From assembly GCA_014529385.2 (NCBI GenBank), contig CM043952.1:62976370-63040369 (forward strand): 64,000 bases of DNA, in the 5' to 3' direction. Numbering within the stretch: the first letter of the stretch is position 1; every line of letters begins with the position of its first letter. The position numbers were made by a program, and so were the translations under genes. Below are positions 11,521 through 22,320 of this stretch, one piece after another. The notes beneath the pieces were generated by a model. The model made no database searches. It was not told where the DNA came from and saw only the letters and a program-made list of their open reading frames with translations. This DNA is from Adiantum capillus-veneris (lineage: Eukaryota > Streptophyta > Polypodiopsida > Polypodiales > Pteridaceae).

Positions 11521-12430
11521 CTTAATCTGTGAACACTTTACAAGGAGTAGTGTGGTCATAGTTCTTACATCCATTCCATGACATGGTATGCTCATGGGGT
11601 GACCTATCACATAAAAATATCTTTGGTAGGAGTGCCCTCATGTTAGGAAAGAGTGTGTTGCTGCTGATGAAAAGTTTTTGCATTGTCCTACTAGGGATCT
11701 CTTCATGTCAGCATAATGATTTTTGGTGTAGTGGGAGCCACATTGTCGCTGAGGAGAGCTTTGTGCCACCGTAAAAGCTTCATGTTATGCCAGTTTCTTG
11801 AGCCGTTCTTGCAAACAACGCCACTCAACTAGCATAGCAAGAGGTCACCTTGTAACAAAAACATGTATGAATTCAACATTTGCAAGCTATATAATGAAGA
11901 CACTTGTTAAGTATATGTTGTACAAATTTGCAAGTATTTCTATCTAGCTGGGAATAAACAATATAAAAATATACATTAGGATGAGACTACCACCCCTAAT
12001 AAGCATGGATTTGAAGCACCTACCTGCAAGATGTAACAAAGAAGACTGTTTTAGAGGAAAAGTGGTGACACTTGGCCTCTCTAACCTGCAGCCTTTCACT
12101 ATTTGTGCATAAAAGCAACCTTTGTGCCAAGCACTACAAAACAAGTAGAGGCAACACCTTAGACTTCAAAGTTTATGATAAGAAGAACACAATCAAAAGT
12201 AAGAAGTATATTGTTACCTTGCATAAAGGGGTGTTTTATTCAAATATGTGATGGTATTGGCAAGATATTGAAGAATCGTCAACATTCATCTCACCGATGC
12301 TACGACGTTCCTGGGATGACCTCTACTCACCCTCACGTGCGGCCTTCGATGCAAACGTTGCGAACAAGCAAATATGTATGCATACGATTTGTGATGTCCT
12401 TGAGCACCATGGTAGTTGTTGCATGAGGAA
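11521..12430. other. Non-coding stretch
   Basis: No feature recognised. Short open frames on both strands overlap each other and lack protein-like motifs. Confidence 0.4.
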
Positions 12431-12690
12431 GCAAAGGATGAAAAGAGAGAGGGGGGAGGGAGAGAGAGGAACATGGGAGAAGACAAGGGGGTAGTGGGGG
12501 AGAGAGAGAGAGAGTGGAGAAGGAGGAGAGAAGGGGGCAGGGAGGGAGAGGGAGGAACATGGGAGGAGAGAAGGGGACAGTGGGAGAGAGGGAGACAGGG
12601 GAGGAGGAGGAGAGAAGGGGCAGGGAGGGAGAGGAGAGGGAGAAAGGAGGGAGGAGGAAGAGAGAAGAAAGGTTTTTTTTTTGGGGGGAG
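12431..12690 (+). repeat. Polypurine (GGGAGAGA)n-like low-complexity tract
   Basis: About 250 bases of nearly pure A/G on the plus strand, an imperfect mix of GGGAGAGG, GGAGGAGAGA and GAGAGAGA. Long frames read here are low-complexity artefacts. Confidence 0.9.
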
Positions 12691-13085
12691 TTTTTTTTTG
12701 AAAAATTGGACTTTTAGTGCTTGTAAGTTTAAAAAAAATGTCAAAAAATACTTTTTTGATATGGATATATGTTAAGGGAGAGTTTTAAGTCAAAAATAAG
12801 TAAAAATAACTTTTTTTTAAAAAAGTCAAATTTTGGCTCTTAGTGATCCACGTTTTTGATGATGTGGCCACACCTCTTTACTCCCTTCACTTTCAAAAAG
12901 CTAGAGAGAGAAGGTGACCTCTTAGGTCCACATCCTACATGTGTCTTAAAAAAAGGCTAGAAAAGCCTACTCAAAACTAGCTTCTTGAATGCCCTTGTCC
13001 CCTTAACCCTACACACCATTACCCTTAATCCCTAAAAATTAGGATTCCTTACAAGGCCCATGCAAGGTTCATATTTCTCCTAATG

Positions 13086-13555
13086 TTGTTTTGCATCATG
13101 TTTATGATGATGGAATGATATCACATGATGTATAGAACCTTATGGATAGATGTGGATGTCTCATGTGCATGTTTATGATTGCTTTCCACCTTTCTAGGTC
13201 AGAACTAACTCTATGTGCTATAGAGGTGAAGTGCAGATATGATGTATCAACTTTGCATAATTAGATTTTATAAAGATTTAATACTTATATCATGTTTTTT
13301 TTCTGGTCAGACTTACTTTATGCATGAAAATTTCATGTCTTAAGGGTCATGTGTGTTGAATTCGATTGACTGCAGTGGATATGTTAAACTCCAAGTGTGG
13401 GAGTTGGTTCAGTGTAAATATGATTGGTGGTTAAGGGCTAAGATCCCTCATGGATTATGGTTGTGATTTTTTTGGTGAAAGCCGGTGTGCTCTTGGTTTT
13501 TTTGTTGGATGTGATTATGCGCCGAAATGTTTGCAGCCATGTTATGTTTTTTTAG
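13086..13555 (+). repeat. Family X, copy 1, right part
   Basis: Continues the sequence interrupted at 7271. It matches 50790-51245 closely ('ttttgcatcatgtttatg', 'ccaagtgtgggagttggttc', 'gatccctcatggattatgg'). Non-coding. The match ends just before the ATG at 13556. Confidence 0.7.
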
Positions 13556-14248
13556 ATGGATCGTCTTAATTGTTTAGATGAACTCCCAAGTGATTTTGTA
13601 GAAAGGGTCTTTTTCAATTACGCAGTTCGATTCAATATCCATTGCAAAATTGAAGTGGTTCGAGCTTCAAAGGAAACTAGAGACTACCTTGCTGAACACT
13701 TATATAGCATGGGAGTTGTATGTTGAAGCCCAACCTGAACATCAGACACAAGTGCATGAAAGGTTTATGATCGATCCACAGCTTTGGGTAAAGGAAAAGA
13801 TCCAAGAAGGCGACGTCATAGTACATGGATATGTTCTTTACCTTAACCTATGTTTGCTTTGTACATACCAAGTCGAGAGCTCATTCTTAGTAAGAAGGCC
13901 CTCATGCTAAACCAAAGATACGGCTTCTGTGAAAAGGTCATAATCAGAGTTTGGAAGAAGTCAAATGGCGGCAACCGATTATATTATGTACCCCAGAACT
14001 GGTTCAATAGAGTCTATGGACCCATTCTCAAATACAATCCTCACAATGTCACTATTACCTTTGATGACTACGAGAAGCCCAGGTGCATTAGTGATTTTTC
14101 TCAAGTGCATCCAATTGTAGTGAACTTGAGTAGGTATTTCTACAGTGATGATATAAATGAAAGGCACGCTCATGTAAACTTCTTTAATGCAATACCATCC
14201 ACAGATGTATATCATGAGGAGAAGAATGGCTCGAAAAGGGAGACGTAA
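13556..14248 (+). pseudogene. Broken unknown coding region, tandem unit A
   Basis: The ATG at 13556 opens MDRLNCLDELPSDFVERVFF, a start that resembles an F-box (LPxDFVERV) only loosely. The signal passes through three frames: 13556-13700, then 13650-13830, then 13850-14248. Recognisable parts are PQLWVKEKIQEGDVIVHGY (about 13779-13835) and VPQNWFNRVYGPILKYNPHN (about 13990-14050). Both recur in changed form in unit B just downstream, so this is a duplicated gene or domain. I do not recognise the family. It lies between family X and a chromovirus gag and may be a captured host gene fragment or part of an unknown element. Confidence 0.45.
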
Positions 14249-14436
14249 ATTTTAATGCACAAGTTGAAGTTCTAAACTTTGAAACTCGAGATGTAAACAA
14301 ATATAAGGGTAGAACCTCGGTTGTAGGGTTATTAAATTTTGATTTTGATATGACTCATATTGTTTTGAGGTCATAATATTTGAGTTTGGATCTTGGTTTT
14401 ATCATTTTAACTAACTTGAGTGATGGGATGTGTGTG

Positions 14437-15258
14437 TAGATGACTGACATCTTACCTCAAGGGATATGGGCGAATATACTCTCCTGCCTTATGGTGGAGG
14501 AGCATCTTCAAACAGGAGTGGAAGTGCAATGTCTTGTCACTGCAAAATGAGAAAGAGAAGAAAAGGTTATTGTCTACAGATTGTTTTGTACCTAATACAT
14601 TCCGAGCTTGGTACCATTACGTTGCAGGAAACCCTAAGTTTATACCACCTAGACATAAACCCCCGCCCATTGGGAGTATCGAATGGATTCAATCCAAGTT
14701 AGGAAAGGAGATCATTGTCACTAACCAAGTGTTGTACATAAACGTTTATGAACTTACCTTGGGACCGACAAAGGAAACATGGATAGCTAGGACCATACTT
14801 CCCTTAGTAATGGCTATGGGATGTTTCAACATTGTCATGTTCAATGTATGGGGCTATCAATGCCAGACCAACGACCAACATTCCTTTAGCCCGGTACCTT
14901 CGGAATTGTTATTTAACTTGTTTGGAAAGTCCATAATCCACAATCCTCACCATGTGCGAATATACACAACTTTGATGGATGGGACACACCAAATGTGTTT
15001 CCAAAAGAATCTGCTTACTTTGATGACTACTTCGGTTACAAGAAGGCAATAGTTCACAGCGAAATGGGAGTACCTGTTATTACTAACCAATCTCTTACCC
15101 AACAGTGGTATGATTCACATACTAATGAAAAAGATGTTTCAACCAAAAATAAAAGAGGATTAATGGGTTCACCCGTCCGTTGTACTCAAAGAATGGGACA
15201 ACTATGCTCCATTGGTGGAAGGATCTCACGATGGCTACTACCAGGTGCATTATGTTAG
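14437..15258 (+). pseudogene. Broken unknown coding region, tandem unit B
   Basis: This is a second copy of the unit A type. It starts near MTDILPQGIWANILSCL in one frame, shifts to the frame 14534-15052, then to 14995-15258. Matches to unit A include IEWIQSKLGKEIIVTNQVLY (compare LWVKEKIQEGDVIVHGYVLY) and VPSELLFNLFGKSIIHNPHH (compare VPQNWFNRVYGPILKYNPHN). The similarity is ordered and collinear over about 200 codons. At least two frameshifts make it non-functional. The protein family is unrecognised; an F-box-type protein is possible but unproven. Confidence 0.45.
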
Positions 15259-15481
15259 AGCTATTAGAATTTATTAGAAACTTTCAAGACACTTTGTAGA
15301 CTTTTTGGAACCCCAAAGTTTTGTGATATAGAAATTGGTTTAATTTATTTGTTATTCTTTCTCCTTCTCTCTCTCTCTCATTCTATTCTCAACCGTCTAT
15401 TTTAATTAGCTTAAAAAACTTCGAGTGGTCCAGAATATTGTACTAAGTGTGACCTCAGTTGATATGGTGCATTAAGTTACC
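15259..15481. other. Leader-like stretch before chromovirus gag
   Basis: Contains a short CT-rich tract (15358-15385). A poor match to a primer-binding site, TGATATGGTGC, lies at about 15461. No matching LTR was found on this side, so the chromovirus appears to have lost its 5' LTR or the LTR is too diverged to see. Confidence 0.35.
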
Positions 15482-16616
15482 ATGCCTCCTAGAGAAAATG
15501 CGGCTACTGCTAACGCAAATGTGCCTATTGTTCCTCAATACACCATCATTGATAGAGACATCGATGCTATGCTTCGCAAGTCTCAACCTAGAAACTTTAC
15601 TGAGGAAGGCAAAGATCTAGGCAAAGTCCTTTGAAGATTTCATTGAGCGCATGGACGATTACTTTGATTTGGCTCATTGGTCTACATTAAACAAAACTAT
15701 TATTGCCAAGTTTAAACTAGAGAAAATAGCCAAGCATTGGTGGAGAGACCACTGCACAAAAAACAACATTGATCCTAATGCACCAACTTGTGGGATTATC
15801 TGAAAACCCAACTCAAGAAGAATTATCAGAACAAAGTTTGTCATTCAGACCGTATGAATGAGTTTCTTGATTGTACTGAAGGACTAGATATCTGGAATCA
15901 TACTATCAATATTTCTTGACCCTTGTCAAGTATGCTCCAGCAGGGATGACTCAAGAGGTCAAGGTAGCTCGATTCGTGTCAGCATAATCCTATGAAGACT
16001 AGACTTCAGAGTCTTTGTCTTACCAACTTTGCAGATGTCTTGATGTAGGCAAACCCATTGAAATAGAATTATCCAATACCAAAAAGAGGAAACCAGAACC
16101 TACTCCCGTTCATGAAATCAAAAGGCCTCGTTTGGAGGACGAACAAAGGTCTGGAAATCCATAACAAAGAAGAGAGAGCTTATTACGTATGAAGGCCAGA
16201 CGAGATCACTTGTGTTACACTTGTCTTAATCCTAACCATCATTCCAGAGATTGTCCATTTAACAATTCAAGTTTCACAAGGATTGGTGAACAATTATGAA
16301 CCTAGGAACTTCAACCCGAATCGGAATTTCAGAAATTTTAGACTTGGACCATCTACAATTCAGAGGAACTTCAATCAGCAGAACTTCAACCAAAATCATA
16401 GACAACCTCAAAACCAAGGGAACTTTAGACCACGCAGTCCACTTTTTGTCCGGAATGGACCGCCTCCCAACAATAACAACAATGGAAATGCTAACCGTCA
16501 ACCTCGTCCAGGAGAAGGAGGAAATCAAAGACCTCAAGTTAACAGAGCTCAAGGGGCTAGAGGCGAAGGAAGTCAGGAAAATGTGTATGTTCATGATGCA
16601 ATTGAACATTAGTGAG
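15482..16616 (+). pseudogene. gag of a Ty3 chromovirus-like element
   Basis: The ATG at 15482 begins MPPRENAATANANVPIVPQY. The capsid part (about 15600-16000) is broken by stops and shifts but keeps the retrotransposon-gag character (aligned aromatic/Trp residues such as KHWWRDH near 15734). A canonical zinc knuckle C-x2-C-x4-H-x4-C lies at about 16213-16254 (CYTCLNPNHHSRDC). It is followed by an Asn/Pro/Arg-rich tail (16283-16612) that remains open. It would package element RNA. It sits directly upstream of the protease and RT of the same element. Confidence 0.75.
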
Positions 16617-16674
16617 TGAATGAACAATTTTCAGTAATTCAAACTCCAGTGGAGTATTAAGGTAACCATTTTAC

Positions 16675-17034
16675 CTTATTGATTGATTCAGGGAGTACAC
16701 ATTCTTTCATATCTCCTAGGTGCATCAGAAATCTCATTTTGCCTGAACACCCTGTTACAGACCTTATAGTGAAATTAGCTATGGGTAGGAAGGTTAAGTC
16801 CTCTACTTTGTTTTGGATCGTCACAATACTTTTGCAAACTTCAGATCCATACCCATAGGAGTTTATGATGGAATCCTAGGAATGGATTGGCTTAAGGCCA
16901 ATGATGCTCACATACATTGTAAAGACGCTTCATTCACTTTCGAAAATGACCAAAACTCCAAGATTATAGTTACAAGGAAATGGGGAAAGCCTAAACTCAT
17001 ACTAGAGCTTTACCAAACTTATGAAGAGTCATAG
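16675..17034 (+). pseudogene. Aspartic protease of the chromovirus
   Basis: The catalytic motif D-S-G-S-T-H-S-F-I is at about 16685-16711. GMDWL near 16879-16893 corresponds to the usual ILGMDWL motif of Ty3 proteases. One frameshift lies between these two (near 16800), so the domain is inactive as it stands. It cleaves the gag-pol polyprotein in intact relatives. It leads directly into the RT connection region (17035-17323). Confidence 0.75.
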
Positions 17035-17323
17035 GAAGAATAAAAGGATTTACCCTAAGGAGAAGAAGTTAGATTCACCTCAACTCGAATGGATAACACA
17101 ACTTGATGATGTATTTCCCAAAGAACTTTCACAGTTACCGCCGAAGCGTGATGTTGATCATGCAATAGAGCTTATTCTAGGAGCTCAACCAATTGCCCGT
17201 AGACCTTGCCCGTAGACCATACAAAATGTCGGTTCCTGAATATATGGAACTCAAGGAGCAACTAACTCAACTTCTTGAACAAGGCTTCATTCAACCCAGT
17301 GTTTCTCCATGGAGTACTCCTGT
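17035..17323 (+). pseudogene. Chromovirus RT, N-terminal part
   Basis: It reads ...LPPKRDVDHAIELI, then after a short duplication of 'ccgtagacc' (17202-17218) YKMSVPEYMELKEQLTQLLE and SPWSTPV. These are the standard opening of a Ty3 RT domain. The sequence stops at base 17323 in the codon after STP-V, where an antisense LTR begins. It resumes at 18913. Confidence 0.8.
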
Positions 17324-18912
17324 TGTAATGGAAATGGCCTATGAACTTTAAGAGTAGTGGAAATTAGAAGAAGCACTTTTGTGGAATTACTTTGTGAGCA
17401 TAGAGAGTGAACTTAATTGATGGTAGCAACTTAAAGATAGCATTTAGTTAACTTGGCATGAACAATACTTTTGCAAGAGAGAGAGCTTAGAGAGCATGAC
17501 AAGAGTTGAGGACCGGATTTATGTGGATCCAGTTCCCCATCCAATAGGCATTTGTATTATAGTTTCCCCAATCAAGAGAGACTTGGTACAATACAATCTT
17601 TGTGCTCCTTGTGACCTAGGTGATGCGATGAAGATGGAAAGCTTCATGCATCACGAGCATAACAAAAACTTTGTGGCAATCATTAACTATCGCAAGCCTT
17701 AGTCCCAAGGCATCAAACACCTTCGAAGGTGGAGAGAGCTAGCGGGGAATGAGGGTAGGGAAGAGAAAGAAGAAACATTTCATGGGAGAAAGAATTTGTT
17801 CCTCACTTATCATCCCCCTTCTTGCTAGCATACATAATAGCATAGTAATGAAGGTGGAGAAGATGGCAAGCTTAAGCATTGAAGCATAGCTCTTGATTGG
17901 ATTTGCATTCCATAGCCAAGAGTGTTGGTGTAAGCTCTCAACTTCTCTACTAGCTTGGAGAAGGAGAGGGAGCTCTTGCACTTTGCATTACACACAATGA
18001 GAGTGTGTGTGAGTGTGTGTGGGAGAGTATACCCCTCAAGAAACCCCCTAGCTTGCTTTGGTCGACCCCCTCTTGTAGCTCATGCTTCAAGCTCATTTGA
18101 CCCCTCCAAGCCTAGCCAATCACAAGCAAGAGGCATATCAAGCAAGCATGCTAGTCTTGGGACAAGCGTCTCCATTTCCCCTTTGAGATAGAGGACTTGA
18201 TAAATGCAAAAACAATTAATTAAATTAACAAATTTGTCATTGGACTCCTTGGGAGGCCAACCAATAGGCTTTGGGCACACCATGAGGGCAACAAGAGGAG
18301 GAGATTGACAAGTGGCCCTTTTGCTTTCTTTGTACCAAGCTTGCCTTGTGTGAGGGTGTGTGTGTTCTCTCTCATCCCCCTAGCTTTAGGGCTCGTCCCC
18401 TCTCTTGTAGGGATGGGATTTGACTTTTTGGACGCCTTACCCCGAAACACCTTAGTCAGAAATCATGACAAAGCACCTCAAGCCTGGGTAGTGTTTCCAC
18501 AAGCACCTAAGGCTCCCTAGTCGGTAAGCACGACAAGCACCTCAAGCATCTTAGTCATCAAGCATGACAAGCATCTCAAGCACCTTAGTCAGCAACACGA
18601 CAAGCACCTCAAGCTTAGGTCAGGTTCCCACCTCAAGCTCATTCCTAGCTTACCTAAGGTCAAAGGACTTTTTAACAACCTTTGGAGGTCTTTAATGAAG
18701 CTAATCCTAAGGTCTTTAAGCTCCATTATCTAGCCTTGCTCTTTGACATGCCATCTCTCATTTGGACCCCTTTATCATCGGCCCCGTGTTGAGATAGATA
18801 TGAAAGCACATGTCTATATTCTAACCCGTGTTCCCATTTATTCTCGCACATTAAATGATCAATTTAATATGAGAAAATCATTTGGGTTGGTTAGATATTA
18901 GATTTTATGACA
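17324..18912 (-). mobile_element. Solo LTR (antisense) inserted in the chromovirus RT
   Basis: On the minus strand it reads TGTCATAAAATC... to ...CCATTACA, with 5'-TG...CA-3' ends, 1589 bp. It matches the 3' LTR at 48948-50515 along its length, including the AC/GT tract, the repeated 'caagcacctcaagc' region and 'gtcgaccaaagc'. No internal element sequence adjoins, so it is a solo LTR left by LTR-LTR recombination. The host sequence reads through cleanly (CCTGT + TGTGTTC) without a duplicated target, so the target duplication is missing or hidden. Confidence 0.85.
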
Positions 18913-19500
18913 TGTGTTCTCTTTAATCCGAAGAAGGATGGTACTCTACATCTTTGTATTGGTTATCGTGGATTGAATTGGGTAACGGTCAAGAATAAGT
19001 ATGTAATACCAAGGATTGAGTTCTTGACCGATTACACGGAGTGTCTATCTTCACAAAAATTGATCTTAAGTCAGGGTATTACCAAATCCGAATCCAAGAG
19101 GAGGACATACCAAAGACAGGATTTAATACTCATTTTGGACATTATGAATTTACAGTTATGCCTTTTGGACTTACAAATATCCTGCAACTTTTAATCGTCT
19201 CATGACCAATGTGTTTCAAGAGCATCTTGATGATTTTGTTCTTGTCTTCTTCGATGATATCCTGGTTTACTCAAGAAATAGAGAAGAACACGAACAACAT
19301 GTGCAATAAGTGCTTGAAGTTCTTTGTCAAAATCAACTTTATGCTAAACATAGCAAATGCACCTTCTTCACTGACAAGGTGGAATATTTGGGATTTATTG
19401 TATCCAAGGATGGTGTTTCTTTTTATCCAAGTAAGATCAAAGCTGTTATAGCTTGGCCTACACCAAATCAGTACGAGAAGTACGTGGATTTTTTTGTTTA
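18913..19500 (+). pseudogene. Chromovirus RT, C-terminal part
   Basis: Continues as [18 protein letters not shown] (motif normally KKDG-WRMCVDYRALN). The [10 protein letters not shown] and MPFGLTN segments fall in different frames owing to frameshifts near 19050 and 19190. The active-site block is VFFDDILVYS at about 19243-19272. A stop follows HEQHVQ (19308), and EYLGFIVSKDGVS is at about 19383-19421. Catalytic aspartates are present, but at least four lesions make it dead. Confidence 0.8.
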
Positions 19501-20060
19501 ATAGGATGGTATCGTACATGTATTCAAGGCTACGCCAAGATCGCATTTCCATTGACTAATACACTTAAGAAGGCTAAAGTGTTTACTTGGGATGAACGTG
19601 CTCAAGCTATTTTTGAGAAACTCAAAGAAGCTTTGGTGAATGCTCCAATACTGCAACTTCCAAAGTTCTCAAAGATGTTCATTGTGCTCATTGAGGCAAG
19701 TAGACAAGCAATCGGTGGTGTTCTATCTCAAGAAGGAAAACCAATAGCTTATGAATCTCGTAATTTACATACACATGAGTTAAATTATTATACACATGAC
19801 TTGGAATTATTGGCCATTGTGCATGCTCTTAAAGTATAGCGACATTATTTTCTTAGAAGGAGATTTGAACTACATACCAATCATAAAAGCCCGAAGTGGA
19901 TCTACACCCAACCTAACCTTAATATACGGCAATGAAATTGTTATGCGAATATGATTTTGGAATCGAATATAAACCTCGGAAGGAAAATCTTGTGGCCAAT
20001 GCCTTAAGCAGGAAGAGTACTGTAGCGGCTGTTCACAGCCTCTACTACCTCTTTAATTGA
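19501..20060 (+). pseudogene. Chromovirus RNase H
   Basis: Open from 19453 to 19839: [18 protein letters not shown], then [20 protein letters not shown], then [20 protein letters not shown], the typical Ty3 RNase H layout. The catalytic DAS is read here as EAS (D-to-E). After TAG at 19837 it continues with HYFLRRRFELHTNHKSPKW to about 19910. It removes RNA from the RNA-DNA hybrid in intact elements. Confidence 0.75.
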
Positions 20061-21000
20061 CCTAATTTGAGAAGGTATCTCGCAAGACCTGTATTACTTA
20101 AAAATCCGGTACTTGATGAACTTAAATAATCACATGGAGAAGCAACAGAGACAAATCAAAGGCCTCCACGCTGAAGGCGATGACCTTTACTTCAGTAACC
20201 GTCTTTGTATCCCAAATCAAGGTGGAGTCAAACTTTAATTACTATAGGATGCTCAAGATATGCCTATAGCAAGACACCCAGGATACATTAAAACTTACTC
20301 TATTGTAAGGAAGAGTTTCTTTTGGCCAGGACTAAAGCGTGATGTGTTGAACTATGTTACAAGATGTTTAACATGTCAACATATTAAAGTTGAACAAGTT
20401 CGATACCCCGGTAAGCTTCAACCTATTGATGCACCACAAATGAAATGGGAATGCATATCCAGGACTTCCTACATCTCTGAGATATGACTCTATTTTTGTG
20501 GTTGTTGATATGCTTACAAAAATGAACCATTTGTTTCTAGTCCAGACAACGTTTATAGCTAAGGATATAGCTATCTCTGATCGCGATGTGAAGTTCACAT
20601 CAAATTTTTGGAAAGCCTTATTCTCAACTACAAGAATTGAGTTAGTCTTTAATACCTCTTATCACCCTCAAACTGATGGGCAAACAAAAAGGACCAATCA
20701 AATCATTGAAGTCATGTTAAGAGCTTATTGTATGCATGAGTAAGGTAAATAGACTAGATATTTGTTTTTGGTTGAATTTGCATATAATTCCTCATTCCAA
20801 TGCTCAATTGGGATGTCCCCTTTTCAACCATTGTATGGACAAGAGTGTCTTACTCCACTCAAATGGACAGACCCTCTCATGTAGATTCAAGCATCCAAAG
20901 AAATGTTTGATGAAATGCAACTACAAACCGATCTTATATGGCAAGATATTAAGATTGCTCAAGATAGACAAAAGAGTTATGCGCTGACCCTAAATGATCT
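20061..21000 (+). pseudogene. Chromovirus integrase, catalytic Glu lost
   Basis: The HHCC zinc region appears as HPGYIKTYSIVRKSFFWPG ... CLTCQHIK (20275-20389). The catalytic core keeps VVDMLTKMNHL and SDRDVKFTSNFW (about 20578-20613). The third catalytic residue is changed: the usual TDGQTERTNQ reads TDGQTKRTNQ at about 20672-20701, with AAA at 20687-20689, a GAA-to-AAA change. Additional frameshifts lie near 20470 and 20560. It would insert the cDNA into the chromosome. Confidence 0.8.
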
Positions 21001-21159
21001 ATCAGACTTTTTGAAAAGGGTAATATAGTATTTTTGAGAGTGAAACCCAAAAGTAGCTCCTTATCAATGGATAAGTGTAAGAAGCTCAGTGCCAGATATT
21101 GTGGACCTTTTGTAATCATAGAGAGGATTAATAATCAAGCTTATAGACTCTTGTGGTAC

Positions 21160-21429
21160 CACCATACATAAAAGTACATGATGTTTTTCACATCAGCTTA
21201 CTCAAGAAGTATGTATCTGATCCACAACATATTTACCTCTACAAATGGAACTTTTGAAGTATATCCAGAAGTGATACTTCAAAGTAGAACTAAGCCTCTA
21301 CGTAATCGGACCATTATTGAACACCTTGTTAAATGGTCAACATATCCTGAGGAAGATGCCACTTGGAAACGTGATAATGTAATGAGACTAAATTATCCAG
21401 ATTTCATTGACGAGGTGAGGACATCTTGA
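21160..21429 (+). pseudogene. C-terminal chromodomain-like region
   Basis: The order is DVFHISLLKKY (frameshifted, about 21181-21213), a linker, ILQSRTKPLRNRTIIEHLVKW (the repeated arm), and YPEEDATWKRDNVMRLNYPDF (21337-21408), ending at TGA 21427. This is the classic end of a chromovirus pol, where a chromodomain (conserved W of HLVKW and EEATWE) targets integration to chromatin. It places the element in the Ty3 chromovirus group (Tekay/Reina-like). Confidence 0.75.
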
Positions 21430-21770
21430 ATTTTTCAAGTGTGGTAGGATGTAAGATTCCCAAAATTTGGGTCTCTTTTAAAAATAAGAAAAACAAATTC
21501 TAATGTCCGTTTTGTCGAATTTTGATTTAAGATGCTTGATTGACAGTATTGTAAGGTTCTGAAGTAAAAAGCAAGGTCGTTTCCATGTTCCAGTAGGTTA
21601 GACGGACGTTTGATTCAGTTTTGAAAAAAATCACTATTTTTAGCTTTTTCATGCTTTTTATGCTTTTAGGTGGTTTTTTGCAAAAAGTAGGGTCGGATCC
21701 TTAACCTACGTGTTCCAGGGAAGCTATGGTTCAATTTTGTAAAAATATGCTTTTCGAGTGCTTTTCACGT
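21430..21770 (+). repeat. Probable start of the chromovirus 3' LTR/downstream region
   Basis: 'TGTAAGATTCCCAAAA' at about 21449 looks like an LTR start just after pol. The region has the repeated phrase 'tatttttagctttt..atgctttt', which recurs at 28310-28480. It is interrupted at 21770 by the Tat-like element and probably continues after 27709. No 5' copy was found to confirm it. Confidence 0.4.
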
Positions 21771-22320
21771 TGTGAGCGGGATGAAAACACACACAGCGCC
21801 TCTATAACGACCCGACACACACTCTTGGGAAGATACACACACACACACACGATGGGGCACCACTTGGCTTACACAACACACCTGGCTGAGACAAGGAACA
21901 CACCTATGGAGTGAGAGGAGAGAGACGATCCGTTTACTCACTCCACACAGAGAGATACACACACACACACACACCCAAAAAACTCAACTCCAAAGAGGAT
22001 AATTTATGATGTTTAGATACAATTGAGCTTGGGCCAACACCAATGGGGCAAATAGCTCACACAGTATGGATAAAATAAGCCATATATAATCACAAACTGG
22101 AGCAGAAACTTCGCTCATAGGAGAAACTTACATAGAAAAACAGCAGGAAAAGAGTGAGGAATTTGGCAAAATGAACAGCGCCATCGCGTCCGGAACGGCC
22201 CAAAACCCCAGTCGACAATGTCAAAGTGCTCAAATCCGACCTCGGATGAGCAGTTTACGGCCAAAACAGGCTCCAAAAACACCAAAAACACACCTGCGAC
22301 TGTTCCTCCTCTCTTCTCCA
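21771..22320 (-). repeat. 3' LTR of the Tat-like element
   Basis: On the minus strand it begins TGGAGAAGAGAGG and ends CATCCCGCTCACA (TG...CA), 550 bp. It matches 27158-27709 with about seven or eight substitutions by eye, plus small changes in AC-repeat length. Two (AC)n tracts are included. The left flank reads CACGT; the right flank of the other LTR reads CGTTT with ACGT spanning the boundary, so a short ACGT-type target duplication is possible but not clean. Confidence 0.9.

Larger units (their letters stand above)
7272..13085. mobile_element. 5.8-kb insertion with CATTAGGA terminal inverted repeats
   Basis: The left end reads CATTAGGAAAAATATGAACC. The right end, reverse-complemented, reads CATTAGGAGAAATATGAACC, a 19/20 match, with weaker similarity (gggccc..., gggattaagg) continuing inward. 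It interrupts family X: the flanks 6985-7258 and 13086-13555 join up in copy 2 (50516-51245). The target duplication is unclear; TTG flanks both sides but the left flank also has a tandem GGTCGAAGT. No transposase is visible, so it is probably a non-autonomous DNA transposon or a compound of several insertions. Similar ends occur at 36106, 37156 and 37615. Confidence 0.6.

Noticed and set aside
12286-12775. 150-codon Ser/Leu/Pro-rich minus frame and Arg/Glu/Gly-rich plus frames
   Set aside because: Low-complexity polypurine tract read on both strands.
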